Shown here: piece after piece, positions 1-11,817 of the stretch
Layout: each line of letters begins with the position of its first letter
How positions within the stretch are numbered: the stretch's first letter is position 1
Made by a program: the position numbers and the translations under genes
NCBI RefSeq assembly: GCF_035594125.1
Contig: NW_026973704.1
Span: forward strand, 290,001 to 354,000
DNA from: Scylla paramamosain
Lineage: Eukaryota > Arthropoda > Malacostraca > Decapoda > Portunidae
Length of the DNA: 64,000 nucleotides
Direction of reading: 5' to 3'
The notes under the pieces: model-generated
Database searches by the model: none
What the model was told of the DNA's origin: nothing
Seen by the model: the letters and a program-made list of their open reading frames with translations, nothing else

Positions 1-33
1 GACTAGATAGCCTCCTTGCCCTATGCCACGTAC

Positions 34-322
34 CTGCTGGGTAAGAAGGCGTCTGGCGGCGATCATACGTCACCTTGTCGTCCTCGGAAACAAACAGTTG
101 GTCAAGCTTCTTCAGCTCACTGCTGGGATGTTGTACTTCCTGGGGCCGCCTCTCCCCCTTCCTCCTGCTGGCGGTGGCGGCGGTACTAATGTTTTTTTTC
201 CTGCTCCATCTCCTCTTCCACTGGCACTACTTCCTTCTCTTGTCACTCCGTCAGCACTACTGCCAGTGACTCCGCCGGTGGCGTCCTCCTCACTCACATC
301 GCTGCCAGCCCTACCATCATTT
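34..322 (-). CDS. possible internal exon of an unidentified host gene
   Basis: On the minus strand a pyrimidine-containing acceptor (tttatttgcag) is followed by about 289 bases ending at a good donor (CAG|GTACGT). The first half is open in one frame (NDGRAGSDVSEEDATG, then Gly/Ser-rich, then a PPPPP run). The second half is open in another frame and looks strongly coding (KKLDQLFVSEDDKVTYDR). The two frames would join if one base were changed near the A8 or G5 homopolymers around 150-190, so this is either an exon with a sequencing or assembly indel or a broken exon. It is hydrophilic and low-complexity at the start, with no recognised domain. Splice sites and coding look are seen; host-gene status is inferred. 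Confidence 0.4.
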
Positions 323-622
323 CTGCAAATAAAGTTCCAGTTAGAGATCTTGGATAAATAAAAAAAAATATTCCGTGGTATACTACACAGAAACACACGT
401 TGAAATGATCAAATGTAACGTGTTTCAGGTTAGGAATGCATAGCGGTAATAATAAATCAACACAGCGCAGAAAAGATGAAGCCTCGGGTTGGAAAGGAAA
501 GGCAAACTGAAGCTGCGGAAAATGAGAGACTAAGGAAACCACGAGTAAGCAGGAGGGGAAACCACAATTGAAGATAATGAGGGAAGAAATGATGGTGATG
601 GTAAATGACGTTACTTGTGGTA
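323..622. other. gene-free stretch
   Basis: No supported coding, RNA or mobile sequence is visible. Short A runs occur near 361. Confidence 0.4.
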
Positions 623-687
623 TTAGTAGTAGTAGTAGTAGTAGTTAGTAGTAGTGGTAGTAGTAGCGGTAATAGTAGTTGTGGCAA

Positions 688-720
<33 letters not shown>

Positions 721-732
721 TGGTAGTAGTGA

Positions 733-765
<33 letters not shown>

Positions 766-768
766 GGA

Positions 769-806
<38 letters not shown>

Positions 807-838
807 ATAGCAGTAGTAGTAGTAGCAGTGGTGATAAG
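623..838. repeat. imperfect (AGT)n trinucleotide array
   Basis: About 215 bases of AGT/GTA repeats with scattered interruptions (GGT, GAT, AAT, AGC). The long poly-Ser, poly-Val and poly-Thr open frames here come only from the repeat. Confidence 0.95.
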
Positions 839-1214
839 TAATGACCGTTGTTCTTCTCGTAACGCTTTCCTTTCACCATCCATCCACAATCATCCACTCT
901 CCCTCCACAGCCACCATCTCCCACTACCAACCACTCAAGTACCTTTCACCCCTGCACCCCTCAACCACCCATTACCCCCCAGACACCACTGCAACCACTT
1001 GACTACCCAACCAGCCAATCACCTCGCCCTCCACTTCAGCCACCACTTCAAACACCACCACAACCACCTAACTTCTTGCAGCTTCCCTTTTTTCTTATGA
1101 TCTTATGCAAGTAACCAACCACTCGACCACTTCCTCCCATTTCTCGCTACAGTTTAATCTTTATTTCAGTCCTCACTCATCCGCTCTTCCACCACCATCA
1201 GTTATTCAGACCCA

Positions 1215-1245
<31 letters not shown>

Positions 1246-1403
1246 AGTATATCTTGATGGTACAGATTTGTTTCCAGCTCTACATGAACACATTTTACAC
1301 TTTCGTTTCAGTTTTCTTTCTTTTTTTTATCTATTTATTTAGCTCACAATCTAGTACCTGTTTGAATTACGTGGAAATTGTTTTGTTCGACTACAGCATA
1401 AAT

Positions 1404-1406
<3 letters not shown>
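839..1406. other. gene-free C/A-rich stretch with an (AC)n tract
   Basis: The stretch is rich in CCAC and ACC runs (about 880-1080) and carries an (AC)n tract at about 1216-1245. No domain, splice-bounded exon or mobile-element similarity is seen. Confidence 0.5.
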
Positions 1407-1472
<66 letters not shown>

Positions 1473-1519
1473 CTTCACACTCGATAAATAAGACTTTTAT
1501 AAATAGACCTGAAACAAAT

Positions 1520-1595
<76 letters not shown>

Positions 1596-1674
1596 TAATT
1601 AACTTTTTAGTATAAACTGGCTACTTCATATTTTAGTGGCATAAAATCTTCCAGTTTCATTAAAAAAAACTTCC

Positions 1675-1766
<92 letters not shown>
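1407..1766. repeat. three long CT/GA dinucleotide tracts
   Basis: (TC)n at about 1407-1469, (GA)n at 1524-1591 and (TC)n at 1679-1766. They are almost pure and separated by AT-rich spacers of 50-90 bases. The alternation of CT and GA on one strand makes neighbouring tracts potential inverted repeats. Confidence 0.95.
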
Positions 1767-1768
<2 letters not shown>

Positions 1769-2548
1769 ACTATGGGTACCATTAATTAGAATTTAACAAA
1801 GTAAATTCTAACAGCGTAATTGTTTTTTTTTTTTTTTCATTGCATAACATTTATTTCTCTTGGACATCAAAGAAACAAAACCATCATTTTAATTAAATTT
1901 TGTCAGCCATTTTTTTCTGCTTTCTGCCTGAGATGTCTTCTTTTATTCTCTCTCTTATTTTTATTCATTTCCCATTTTCCTATTTCCTTATTTACTGTCG
2001 TTACGTAAGTCTATGTTATTTTTCCTCCTTCCTTCCTTCCTTCCTTCGTTATCGATTTTGACTCTTTCGTGGTCCATTTGTCATTGTTTTCCTCTTTGTT
2101 TCCCCTTTCGGTACCTCATTTTTTTTTTATTTACCTATTCTCTGTTCTCCTATCTTCGCAAAAACATATTTTCTTTTCTTTCTACCTCATTATCCATTTT
2201 AAATCTCTTCCCCGTCCGTTTGTCATACTTTCCTCTCTGTTTCCTCATTTTTCTCCATTTATTCATTCTCTTCTCTCCCATTTACGAAAGAGTACATTAT
2301 CCTCTTTTCTTTCTATCTCGTTATCCCCTTTTTGCATTCTTTTCCCCGTACGTTTGTCATACTTTCCTCTTTGTTTCCTCCTTCGCTGCTTCACTTTTGC
2401 CTCATTATTTCCCTCCTGGCAGGGCTGCACCTCGGATCTCCAACACGCCCTCACAAAACTGTATAACCAAGAACATTGCCTTTAATACCTATACATTCTT
2501 CCTTCCTCTCCTCCCCGTGCCTTCAACTTATTCCTTGCAGCTGCATGT
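1767..2548. other. pyrimidine-rich gene-free stretch
   Basis: T- and C-rich DNA with many TTTCCTC and CTTCC motifs. Imperfect direct repeats occur, including ttgtcatactttcctct near 2220 and again near 2355. Long open frames here are compositional. No gene is supported. Confidence 0.5.
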
Positions 2549-2616
<68 letters not shown>

Positions 2617-3000
2617 AGGGAGGGTTAAGGGAAGAAGGTGAAAGAAGCAGACGAGATGAAACGAAATGAAATGAAACTGCAGAAGATAAGAGGATGGGAG
2701 AAGCGAACACAGGAAAGGAAAGGAAAGGAAAAGAAAAGAAAGGAAAGGTGAGAAGAAAAGGAGAGAAGAAAGAGGAGAGAAGGAGGAGGAGAAAAGGAAA
2801 CAGCAACAACAACGACAACAACAACAACAACAACAACAGCGACGACGACGACGGCAACGAGAGAACAAGGAAGGAAAGATGAAAAAGAACAAGAGAAAAA
2901 GAGAAAAAAAAAACTGAAGAGAAAATAAGAAAAAAATAAATAAAAAGGAGGAAAGAAGGAAAGAAGGAAAGAAGGGGGAGGAGGAGGAGACAGCGGCGGT
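2549..3000. repeat. (GA)n tract followed by purine-rich low-complexity and (AAC)n
   Basis: An almost pure (GA)n runs from 2549 to 2612. Purine-rich AGGAAA/GAAAAG sequence follows to about 3000, with an (AAC)n then (GAC)n run at 2805-2855. Confidence 0.9.
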
Positions 3001-3241
3001 GAGGTGAAGCAGAAGCATGATACGTATAATGCACACAACGGATGCAAATTATCATTTAAAAATCTTGCAAAAAAAGTTAGGAATGCTAGGAACACCATTT
3101 TTGCAACTATTCGCCAGACGAGGCCAGCAGGGGAACACCAGCAGCAGCAGCAGCCCTGTCCTCGAGCCCTCGTTACGTTAAAGGGGAACAGTTAAATGCT
3201 GGATTGTTTTATTAGGCTAACAGGGTGAAGTATCAAGTATT

Positions 3242-3374
3242 AAACCTTATTGAGAACCACTTCTGCGCCGCATCTCCACTACTGCCAAGCTGCTCTACGT
3301 AGTGAACTGAAGTGACAAGGGTTTTCCAGGGTGTTTTTATGGTTCTAATGACAGATTAATAAGTTTTCTATATT
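3242..3374 (+). repeat. R-family dispersed repeat, left half
   Basis: Starts 'accttattgagaaccact', then 'ctgcgccgcatctccact', then 'gggtgtttttatggttct', matching the copy at 10016-10245. The rest of the unit resumes at 3777 after about 400 bases of AAT-rich DNA. Class (SINE, MITE or other) is not resolved. Confidence 0.65.
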
Positions 3375-3776
3375 CTTGATAGATTCGGATTCAGACTCAG
3401 AAGTTTATTCCAATACACATCGGTTATTCTTCGCGTACATGGCTTAAATAACATTGCTAACAACAACAATAATAACAGAATAGTGATAGTAATGATAATA
3501 GCAATCGCAGTATTAGTAATAGTAATAGTAGTGTAGTAGCAGTAATGCTAATTATAACATTAATAATGATAATAGCAAAATAATTATAATGATAATAATA
3601 ATGGAAATAATAATAACAACAGCAATAATAATAATAATAATGATAATAATGATGATAATAATAATAACAAAAAAAATAATAATTTCAATAAAGATAATAC
3701 CAATAATTATAGCAGCTTCAATAATGATGATGATAATAATAACAGCAATAATGACTAATAGTAATGAAGGAGGGGA
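3375..3776. repeat. AAT-rich low-complexity block interrupting an R repeat
   Basis: Contains AATAAT/GATAAT repeats (strongest at 3540-3760). It sits between the two halves of an R-family unit, so it either inserted into that unit or expanded within it. Confidence 0.7.
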
Positions 3777-3863
3777 AGAAACTCTCGAAAACCCGGCTAA
3801 TTTATGTACGTGGCCTTTGAAAACAGTTGTGGTGAGAGCAGAACGTTCCTGTGTGCGGGAAAT
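3777..3863 (+). repeat. R-family dispersed repeat, right half
   Basis: Contains 'cgaaaacccggctaattt' and 'cctttgaaaacagttgtggt', corresponding to the second half of the copy at 10016-10245. Confidence 0.65.
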
Positions 3864-5187
3864 TACCTGCTTGGTTTAAGTTAGGCTAGGTACGAAGGCA
3901 GTGAGATTGGGAGGAATGGGGAGTTTTCGGAACTCAACCGCTAGATGTCGTTGGTGCTCATCTAACTGTAGGAAAGAGAGCTAAAATATTGTTGTAGTAA
4001 ATCCCAGGTGCGTAAAGATGCACAGAACATTGATCATCATGATACTATTGAAATGATGCATCGACTTTTCAATATCCGGTATGGATAATATTGACAGAAT
4101 GTGGTCAAATTAATTTTTTTTTGTGTGTGTGATTATCGAGTAAACTGCTAGCATTATCTTAAATAAAGCATATTACAAGTATAAAAACTATTGATTTGGA
4201 CGATGAAAAAAATAAACAATCACACTGCACTATATAGTATGACACAACCTACTCACTAACATCGTGATATATAGCTCTAGCTTTTTTTTTTTTTTTTTTT
4301 TTGTGGGTATTTTAGCATCCCTCTCACGAAGCGAGCAACAAAGTAATGGAGAAGCAAAACAAACATCTCTCAGGCGATCCTGCTGCTGCTGTAGTGTCAG
4401 CTGCCGTAATCCATTGTTTAGGGCGTAGTGGAGATGGGCACCGCACCAACATTCAGCTTCTTGTCCAACAACGTGTTTCTTAAGTTCAAGCAGCGCGGCC
4501 GAGTCAGGTGTTTGTTTTGGTTAGAGATACACCATTACTATCGCCAGGACACTCGAGGTGCCAACTTTTTCTTTATTAAAATTGCCGTTTCCATAAACTA
4601 GGAAGGAGATGTATGTACTTTGTACTTTTGACTGTCACAGACATGTTGCCTTTATGTTTACTGTCGTCTAGATTAAGACGTTTCCAATCAAGAGTGTATT
4701 CATTTGGAAATCTTAAGATGACCAAATAAATCTAAATGCAGATTCACTAGAAAATCAACTTAGATACATTTGTTCATGAAAAGAGTTTGAGTTTACTTGT
4801 GTTACTACTTAGAAGGGATTACGTAGAAAAATATATTATATAAGCCCATTGCATCTTCATGTAAATAGAATAACACTGTAGGTATATCTGATATTGCTTG
4901 TATGTGAGAGAAAGGTTTGGTCTGCCTCCTGGTGACAACCACTCGTTCTCAAAACTCCCCATTAATGGGAAAATACGTATGTGAATAAGCTATAACGTTT
5001 CTGACACTTTTTTTTTTTTTTCGTGTGTGTGTGTGTGTGTGTGTATACCCCCTTGCACCGTCCCCACTCAACCAGCCTCGACTAACATTACGGCTACAAT
5101 ACTTACCAATACACTACAAATAATAACATTTGCATTTATTCAGCCGTGAAGACCTATGCTTCGTTAGAGATTCATATACTCGTATGG

Positions 5188-5229
<42 letters not shown>

Positions 5230-5956
5230 TATAGCTAGCCTCACACAGCGCCCCTTCCTCACTACCCGTTGCCGCTGACCACTTTATACTAATGACAGTC
5301 TCCGTACTCTCTTCCCATGGCCAGAAAATGAAATGAGAGATCTGGATATAAGCCGTGGGTGTCTTTACTTACTTTGCGTGGCTGTGAGTTAATTACGTCC
5401 ACCACTGCGCACTGTTACTGATAGCTGTCGACGAATGTTGCCACCGCTTGGGAAAACATATTACAAATTTTTGAAGATCAATATCTTTTTTTTTTTTTTC
5501 TTTTCAAGGTAGACCATTATGCGAAATAATCTTATTAAATGTTCATCTTTATATTAAAAATGGCAAAATATGTTAACGGTACAACTATACAGTACATAGT
5601 TACTTTATTACACAACAGAAAACGTGTCTTACAAATAAAAGGTAAACTTAAGAAAATCTTTATTGTAGGTCGTTGTTCCGTGAATACAGAAAAAAAAAAA
5701 AAACTTGCTTTCCGTGTTTGTGGTGTTGTGTGCCCTGGGTTTTCCTTGTAAAAAGAATACAAAAAAAAACAACATCTTACAGGTTATCTTCGCATTCAGA
5801 GTCAAAAGGAAGTGTTACTGTGGGCTGCTTTGACAATAAATCTTTATATTTTTTATAGCAGTTTCTTTTTTTTACTTCTTGTACTACACACGTTGGCGGA
5901 TTCCGAGTGAAGCATACAGAATTTTGCCGTGTAATGGCTTGTTTGGCTAGAAGCCT
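3864..5956. other. gene-free stretch with short homopolymer, GT and GA tracts
   Basis: No coding or mobile sequence was recognised. It holds T-runs (about 4282-4302, 5010-5021, 5489-5500), a (GT)n tract at about 5024-5044, a (GA)n tract at about 5190-5225 and an A-run near 5690. Short open frames near 5540-5860 have no family resemblance. Confidence 0.45.
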
Positions 5957-6775
5957 TCACACTACACTCCGATTTTTCAGGCTGTTTGTTTGTTTTGTTT
6001 TGATCAAATTCAGTTTGGAAAATACTCTTTGAACACTAGCTGAAGAGAGTGGCAATACCAGCTGGCCGCACATAATATGAGACAAAACTCTAAATTTTGG
6101 CTGCCCATATCCATGCAATATAGTTCTGAGATCGTGCCAAAATGTTGGCACCTCCAAACTGAACACAGAATGGAGTACCTAACTCCTTTGGCCAAGGCAG
6201 GACCCGCCATTCTTCCTGTGAATCATCAAGCTGATGCTCAGCCACCAGAGAAGGACATTTTAAAACAAGTTTAATGATGGACTTCAGCTGTCTTTCAGGA
6301 CTTGTTGATTCCTGCGGATCCATACACTGCAACAAAGCAATGACGCTGTCTTCTTCTACAGGAAACCTTTTGCGTATCTGACAGGAAAGTTCTAAGACAA
6401 AACTTTAAGCAGTCTGATCTAAACCTACTTTCATTTTTCCCTAGACACTCTGTCATTAACGCTGCTTCACATCTGCCACCTAGATCAATGTCTTTTAGGT
6501 CTTTGTAATTCTTTGAATCAGTTGGATCAATTGTTGACAGCTTCTCACTAACCAAGATTTCATCCTTAATGAACGTAGCCATGATGTTTCGATACATACT
6601 GCAGATGGCCTTGTATAGTTTGTGCATTCTGAAAGACTGTTTGAAATTCAGTATTCATTTCATCAACTTTTTTCAAGATATTGTTCAGGAACAGCAACAT
6701 GTGCTTCGCTCCTTCAGTTGTCATGACCTTGTAAATTCCACTTGCTCCATCTACTCTTGATTAAAACCTTGAAAG
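5957..6775 (-). pseudogene. decayed hAT-superfamily transposase, C-terminal half
   Basis: hAT transposases move DNA elements by cut and paste in the nucleus. Read 5' to 3' on the minus strand, three frames together cover the C-terminal half. About 6740-6630 gives HMLLFLNNILKKVDEMN. 6627-6295 gives MHKLYKAICSMYRNIM and YKDLKDIDLGGRCEAAL. 6335-6090 gives a LDDSQEEWRVLPWPKEL segment. 6166-5957 ends in LPLSSASVQRVFSKLNLIKT, the typical hAT dimerisation tail. At least three frameshifts make it dead. The catalytic N-terminal half is not seen and no terminal inverted repeats were found. It differs from the hAT element at 40.2-42.8 kb. Confidence 0.8.
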
Positions 6776-8251
6776 TACCACTGACGCTTCCTCTTTGTGG
6801 GGGAACTGTGACGTCCTGGGTCTGACTCTTCTTCCTCGTCGGTGATCACCGTAACGGAATATGAAATATATCACCCTATAGGTTGACAGTGTTTTGTATC
6901 TCATTACACACACACACACACACACACTTGCGAATGATACTGAAAAAAAAAAATGTTGTAAATAGGAAATTAGTTGAGGACACAAAAGGAAATGGCAGAA
7001 GCGATGAACAGCCCAACTATAAAGCAATGAGAGAGCGCAGACCTCCGCCAAGCAGGTCATGTGTCCCCATAGTTGGCCTATCTCTTCATATCAGGTATCA
7101 ATAATGAAAAAAATTGCCACTGAGAAAACTCGTCCCAAATTAGTTCATCATGTGCGGTATGCTGCAACCCCAATGTCAGATGCAGTCTCAGTGGGATCAG
7201 GAGGGATCTTGGATTTAGCAGGCAAAAAGCAGCAAGTTCCCGCTAAGGTTTAGCACATACTCAAACCCTGTGGCATTTCACTTAGTCAGTCGGTAGAGAG
7301 AAAGATTAAATTGACTGATTTGGGATGGCATTTCAGTCAGTCAGTCGATAGTGAGAAAGCAGATAGATTGATGGACAGGTAGACTGATAAATTTAGGTTA
7401 AGGCGCGAGAAAGGGGATGCACAGTTATCTACGACAACATATAAGAGCAGCCGACCTACTAGGGATAAATAAAGCGAGGAAGTCAATAATGAATGACACA
7501 TACGAGTAAGTTTCATATTTCAACGCTGTGGTCTTTCATATGAAGCAAATATATGACGGCAGTGAAGCAGAGTTCTTGCAAAACTAGTATCATAAAACAC
7601 TTAAAAACCAGTCTATCAAAATATAAAAATAAGACAAAAACTTTTGAAAATACTCTTCTAAGTTCTACGTTATTCCATCTAGTAAGGTTCATCAGAGAGA
7701 AGGTTTAATAATTCGAAGCTCGTCTGCATACACGGACACGCACAAAAAGCATATCATCGCTGACCAGTCCTCGCTCGACACACACACACACACACAGACG
7801 GTTGCGATGCGGCAGCTGATCCTAAATAATTAATGTAATATATCCATACCAGTGATATTATTCCAAAACTGAAGTGAAATGAAGGGCCATCATACGAGGC
7901 TGCATCATTCTGACACGCACGCCCCGCTCATGCCAGCTCGACCCGCGGATTCACAAGCTTCATTCTGGGTTTTCTGTGAAGTCATTGCACGCGATGTAAT
8001 TCCGTTTAGTTTACCGCATGTCTGCCTGTGGGGTGAAGAAGCAGAACTTATTCTCAGACGGGACGTCCAGTGGTTAGCTTATATTTCAAGGCCAGGTGGG
8101 GTTTGTGAAGGAAAAGGGTAAATGTTAATGTTTTACTGTGAAAAGGAATGAATGGTGAAATATATGGAAGGTTGACAGGGGTTACTACAGCTAAAATATC
8201 CTTGTTTACGCTCGTGCTGTCGTTACGCATACATCGTATGCGTATGAAAGG
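6776..8251. other. gene-free stretch
   Basis: Short (AC)n tracts occur at about 6905-6928 and 7777-7795. A direct duplication with a spacing of 56 bases (tggcatttca..cagtcgg) lies at about 7271-7303 and 7327-7360. The open frames at 6883-7253 and 7879-8121 have no recognisable domain or splice context. Confidence 0.45.

Positions 8252-8346
<95 letters not shown>
8252..8346. repeat. (TA)n dinucleotide tract, about 47 units
   Basis: A pure TA/AT run of about 95 bases, self-complementary and able to extrude hairpins. Confidence 0.97.
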
Positions 8347-8349
<3 letters not shown>

Positions 8350-8575
8350 AAATCTAACACCGACTCTACACGTAAAATATCCTTGTTTATATTCGTGCCG
8401 TCGAAACATGCACTGTCTAGCTTTAAATTCAGTGATTCAGAACACACACACACACACACACATAGGGAGCAATGCAGTGTGGTGTCTGGCTGCATTACTG
8501 ACACACTCTCAAGATAAGGATGTGAATGGAGCCCAGGAAAGGAAGGAGCTGATATCGCCTGTCTAACAGCAAGAC

Positions 8576-8776
8576 TCGTATTCTGAAACGTTTTGCTCTC
8601 TCATGACTATTTTCCAAGGCCACAGAGATGATTAGCCAAGTTCTCAAGAGTGTTTCAGCTACTAATAATGTAGAAATCTTGTTAATTCGTTACTTGAATC
8701 ATAAAAACACCCTTAAAACCCGCATCAATTCAACTATAGCCTTTTGAATGTGATGTAGGTGCAGCGCAGACGTGTC
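8576..8776 (-). repeat. R-family dispersed repeat
   Basis: Plus-strand text 'gactattttccaaggccaca' then 'gagatgattagccaagttct' then 'ataaaaacacccttaaaacc' then 'gatgtaggtgcagcgcag' is the reverse complement of the 10016-10245 copy, with moderate divergence. Confidence 0.7.
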
Positions 8777-8785
8777 TGCTTAGAC

Positions 8786-8935
8786 TCGTATCCTGTTTGA
8801 CATTATACCACGTCATTTCATAGTAACTCTCTTCAGGAGCCACAGGGATGACCAGTTAGGTTTTGATAGGTATTTATCTCACTAATGGCGTACAACCCTT
8901 GATAAACTACCACTACAATCATTAAACCTTCAAAG
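8786..8935 (-). repeat. second, more diverged R-family copy in tandem
   Basis: 'agccacagggatgaccagtt', 'tatctcactaatgg' and 'ctacaatcattaaacc' follow the same order as the adjacent copy, so two units lie head to tail. Confidence 0.5.
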
Positions 8936-9292
8936 CATTGTTCTGGTAAGTGCACGGTTGTTATGTCATTAGCCTGTGTTCCTTGTACTGCTGTCTGGAC
9001 CTTCACCGTTAAATGAAACTTTTCTCTTACAGCTTCGTGTGAGATGACTGTTAACGAGATTTCTGTGAGGCGACGCTGATACCGAAGCACGCAAAGTTAC
9101 AAGCTCAAGCTCAAGGGAATGCTGCTAAAGCTGCACAGCCGTGGCTGTTGAGATGCATGCACAGGTGCAGACTTGTGTCTAGTCCAGCCACTGATCGATC
9201 TCACCTCAGACTCTCACGCATCACTCTCCCAGAATCCACAGACCACGTATCCACACATCCACCTTATAAACTTCCCTCCCCCATCCACTCTG

Positions 9293-9293
<1 letters not shown>

Positions 9294-9379
<86 letters not shown>
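9294..9379. repeat. (TC)n tract
   Basis: Pure CT run of about 86 bases, followed by about 350 bases of pyrimidine-rich DNA with repeated 'ttcccacgcc' and 'ctcccatg' motifs. The long frames here are compositional. Confidence 0.95.
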
Positions 9380-9384
<5 letters not shown>

Positions 9385-10015
9385 TCTTCTTTCCTGCTTG
9401 CTTATCTGTTTTCCTGTTCACCTCCTTCATGATTTCTTCCTCCCGTTTCTCTCTGTTTCTCTGTGTATCCTTCCTTCATGTGTCCTTCCTGTTTCTCTCT
9501 CTTTCCTTGCGATCTCCCACGTGGTGCATCTTCCTGTGTCACCCTGCGGTACCTCCTATGATCCCACTCCTCCTCTCTCGTTCCCACGCCTCCTCCCATG
9601 TTCTCAAACCCCTCTCCCATTGTTTTTTCCCTCTCTTTCATGTTCCTACGCCCTCTCCCGTGTCACCACTATCTCCCATGCCCCGATTCCATGTTCCCAC
9701 GCCCCCTCCCTTGTTCCCACGCCCCCCCTCCCAGTTAATTAGCGCGCGTAAGACAGGTGGCGGGTAACAGGATTAATGTTGGTGAAGCAGCCCCCTGGTG
9801 TTATTTTATTAATGACCTCTCGGTGATTACTGAGTGGGTAAAAACAATCATGATGGTTCCCGCTTCAGTATTAATTACACGTTGACCTCCCCACCCTCCC
9901 CCCACGCCCACCCCACTCGTAAGCCTCGCGAGGGTGTTTACTGTTTCACTTGTGTCTTCATTGCCCTTCGGTACTGATTGACGTATTCGCTGCAACCTCA
10001 TGTACGTGTAGCGCT

Positions 10016-10245
10016 TAGAACCTTATTCCACAATACTTGAGCGCCGCACCTACACCACTTTTAAATGGGTGTGCTATATTTAAAGCTTCACAGGTTCTTG
10101 AGGGTGTTTTTACGGTGCTAGTGACAGATGAACAAAGTTTTCCCATTATCAACGGGAGGAACAATCTTGAGAACCTGCCTAGTCATCTCTGTGGCCTTTG
10201 AAAATAGTCGTGGTGAGAGAACAAAGCGTTTCTGAATACGGGGAA
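10016..10245 (+). repeat. R-family dispersed repeat, most complete copy
   Basis: Order of blocks: 'agaaccttattccacaata', 'gcgccgcacctacaccact', 'gagggtgtttttacggtgct', 'agtgacagatgaac', 'ctagtcatctctgtggcctt', 'gaaaatagtcgtggtgagag', 'aagcgtttctgaatacgggg'. The unit is about 230 bases. Other copies in the window occur in both orientations. No long terminal inverted repeat is obvious. Confidence 0.75.
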
Positions 10246-10639
10246 GGTCCTGTCCCTGGCATGGAATAGACGGGTAAGTCACAGAAACAGGAGAAAAGTT
10301 GAGGATTTTTTTTTTCTTTTTTGTTCTGGTGTAGGCTTAAGGGGTGGTAATGCTGATAGGATAATGCAGCAAGGGTGTGTGTGTGTGTGTGTGTTGCAAG
10401 AGATGCTGCGGCGCCTTGATTGCCTCGCCAGTGCAACACACAGGTGGGGCCGGCCGGTGTCTCGCTCAGGTGTTCGGTGCAGCCTCGCTTTACTACCTGA
10501 AGCGTGAAGCGTGAAGCGTGAAGCCTTTTTATGAGGACACGTCGCGCTTACGAATCAGCGAAGCCATCAAGGGGTATTTTCCTACCTCTCTCATCCGCTT
10601 CTCCCTCTACCCCCTCTTCGTCCCCTTCTCCCTCCCTCC

Positions 10640-10830
10640 TTCTTCCCCTCCCATCTCCCTCGTCTTCTCCTTGTCCCCTCCTCCCTCCTTTCTTTTTTCC
10701 CTCCTACCTCCCTCGTTCTCTCCTTGTCCCCTCCTCCCTCCTTCCTTTTTCCCTCCTACGTCCCTCGTTCTCTCCTTGTCCCCTCCTCCCTCCCTCTCTC
10801 CTTCCCTTCCTCGTTCCCTCGTTCCTCCTA
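10640..10830. repeat. pyrimidine minisatellite, unit about 53 bases
   Basis: 'ctccttgtcccctcctccct' recurs at 10667, 10720 and 10772, with the intervening 'ttttccctcctac' also repeated, giving about three units. Confidence 0.8.
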
Positions 10831-11039
10831 CCTCCCTCGACTCCGTTCTTCCCTCACCTGTTCCTCTCCCACTCCTCCCTCCCTCCTTCTAGTGGACGCG
10901 ATAACGGCCGTGTCGGGAAAACTGTGGTGCGGGGAAAGGGAAAACGTGAATGAAAAAAAAAGTGACAGATGATAAAAAAAAAAAGTTTGGGGGAAATGGT
11001 GAGATTACGATATTGTTAGTGAGCATGCCTCGGGTTAAT

Positions 11040-11405
11040 AAAGGGTTTTAAAGGTGTTTGAAGGTGTTTTAAGGATGTTTTAGGGTCATTTGGCATGATT
11101 CAAGGGTGTTTTTGGGTGTCGTGAGGTGTTTAAGGATGTTTTAAACACTAAGGGTGTTTTAGGTGTTTTGAGGGTTTTGGTGTTTCAAGATAGTTTTTGG
11201 CATGTTTTTAAGGTGTTTAAGGGTGTTTTAGGGTCGTTTGGCATGAGTTAAGGGTGTTTTAAGGATGTTTTAGGATGCCTTAGGGTGTTTTTGAGTGTTT
11301 TAAGGATGTTTTAAGGTTTTGGCATGATTTAAGGGTGTTTTCAGGGTGTTTAAGGATGCTTATGGGTGTTTTAAGGTGTTTAAAGGTGTTTTTAGGGTGT
11401 CTTAG
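11040..11405. repeat. degenerate ~10-bp minisatellite (aaggtgtttt)n
   Basis: About 360 bases made of variants of aagggtgtttt, aaggatgtttt and tagggtgtttt, broken by repeated 'ggcatgattcaa' type modules at about 11092, 11222 and 11330. The core resembles the 'caagggtgttttt' block of the R family. Confidence 0.85.
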
Positions 11406-11599
11406 CACTCGATCTGGTAACTGAGGGTAATAAAGACGGGACAGAGAGACAGAGACAGAGAGAGAGACACACAGGGACAGACAGTAGGCGAGTGAGGAGG
11501 AAATGAAAAAAAGATAAGCCAGATAAAGATTAGCCAAGGTAATTAGTCTTGTGATGAGTCATGATTGTCTAGACTGATCCATCTGTGTCCTGTTCTAAC

Positions 11600-11812
11600 C
11601 TGCCTTATCCTACGTCATCCTAACCCAACTTAATGTAAGCTTAACCTTATCTCACCTAACCTAACCTTATCTGACCTAACCTTACCTAACCTAACTTGTC
11701 TTATCCTACGTCATACTAATCCAATTTAATGTAAGCTTAACCTTATCTCACCTAACCTAACCTTATCTGACATAACCTTACCTAGTCTAACCTTATCTGA
11801 CCTAACCTGCAA
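11600..11812. repeat. degenerate CCTAA-type repeat block
   Basis: Many cctaac, cttatctgacctaacc and cacctaacctaacc units, in a duplicated arrangement: 'cctacgtcat..taatgtaagc' occurs at about 11610 and 11706. The pentamer CCTAA is the complement of the arthropod telomere unit TTAGG, but here it is diluted and internal. Confidence 0.75.
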
Positions 11813-11817
11813 CATCT

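Noticed and set aside
605..930. Poly-Ser, poly-Val and poly-Leu frames around 600-930
   Set aside because: All derive from the (AGT)n array on both strands.
7879..8121. 80-residue open frame starting MKGHHTRLHH
   Set aside because: No recognised domain or conserved context; within chance for this length.
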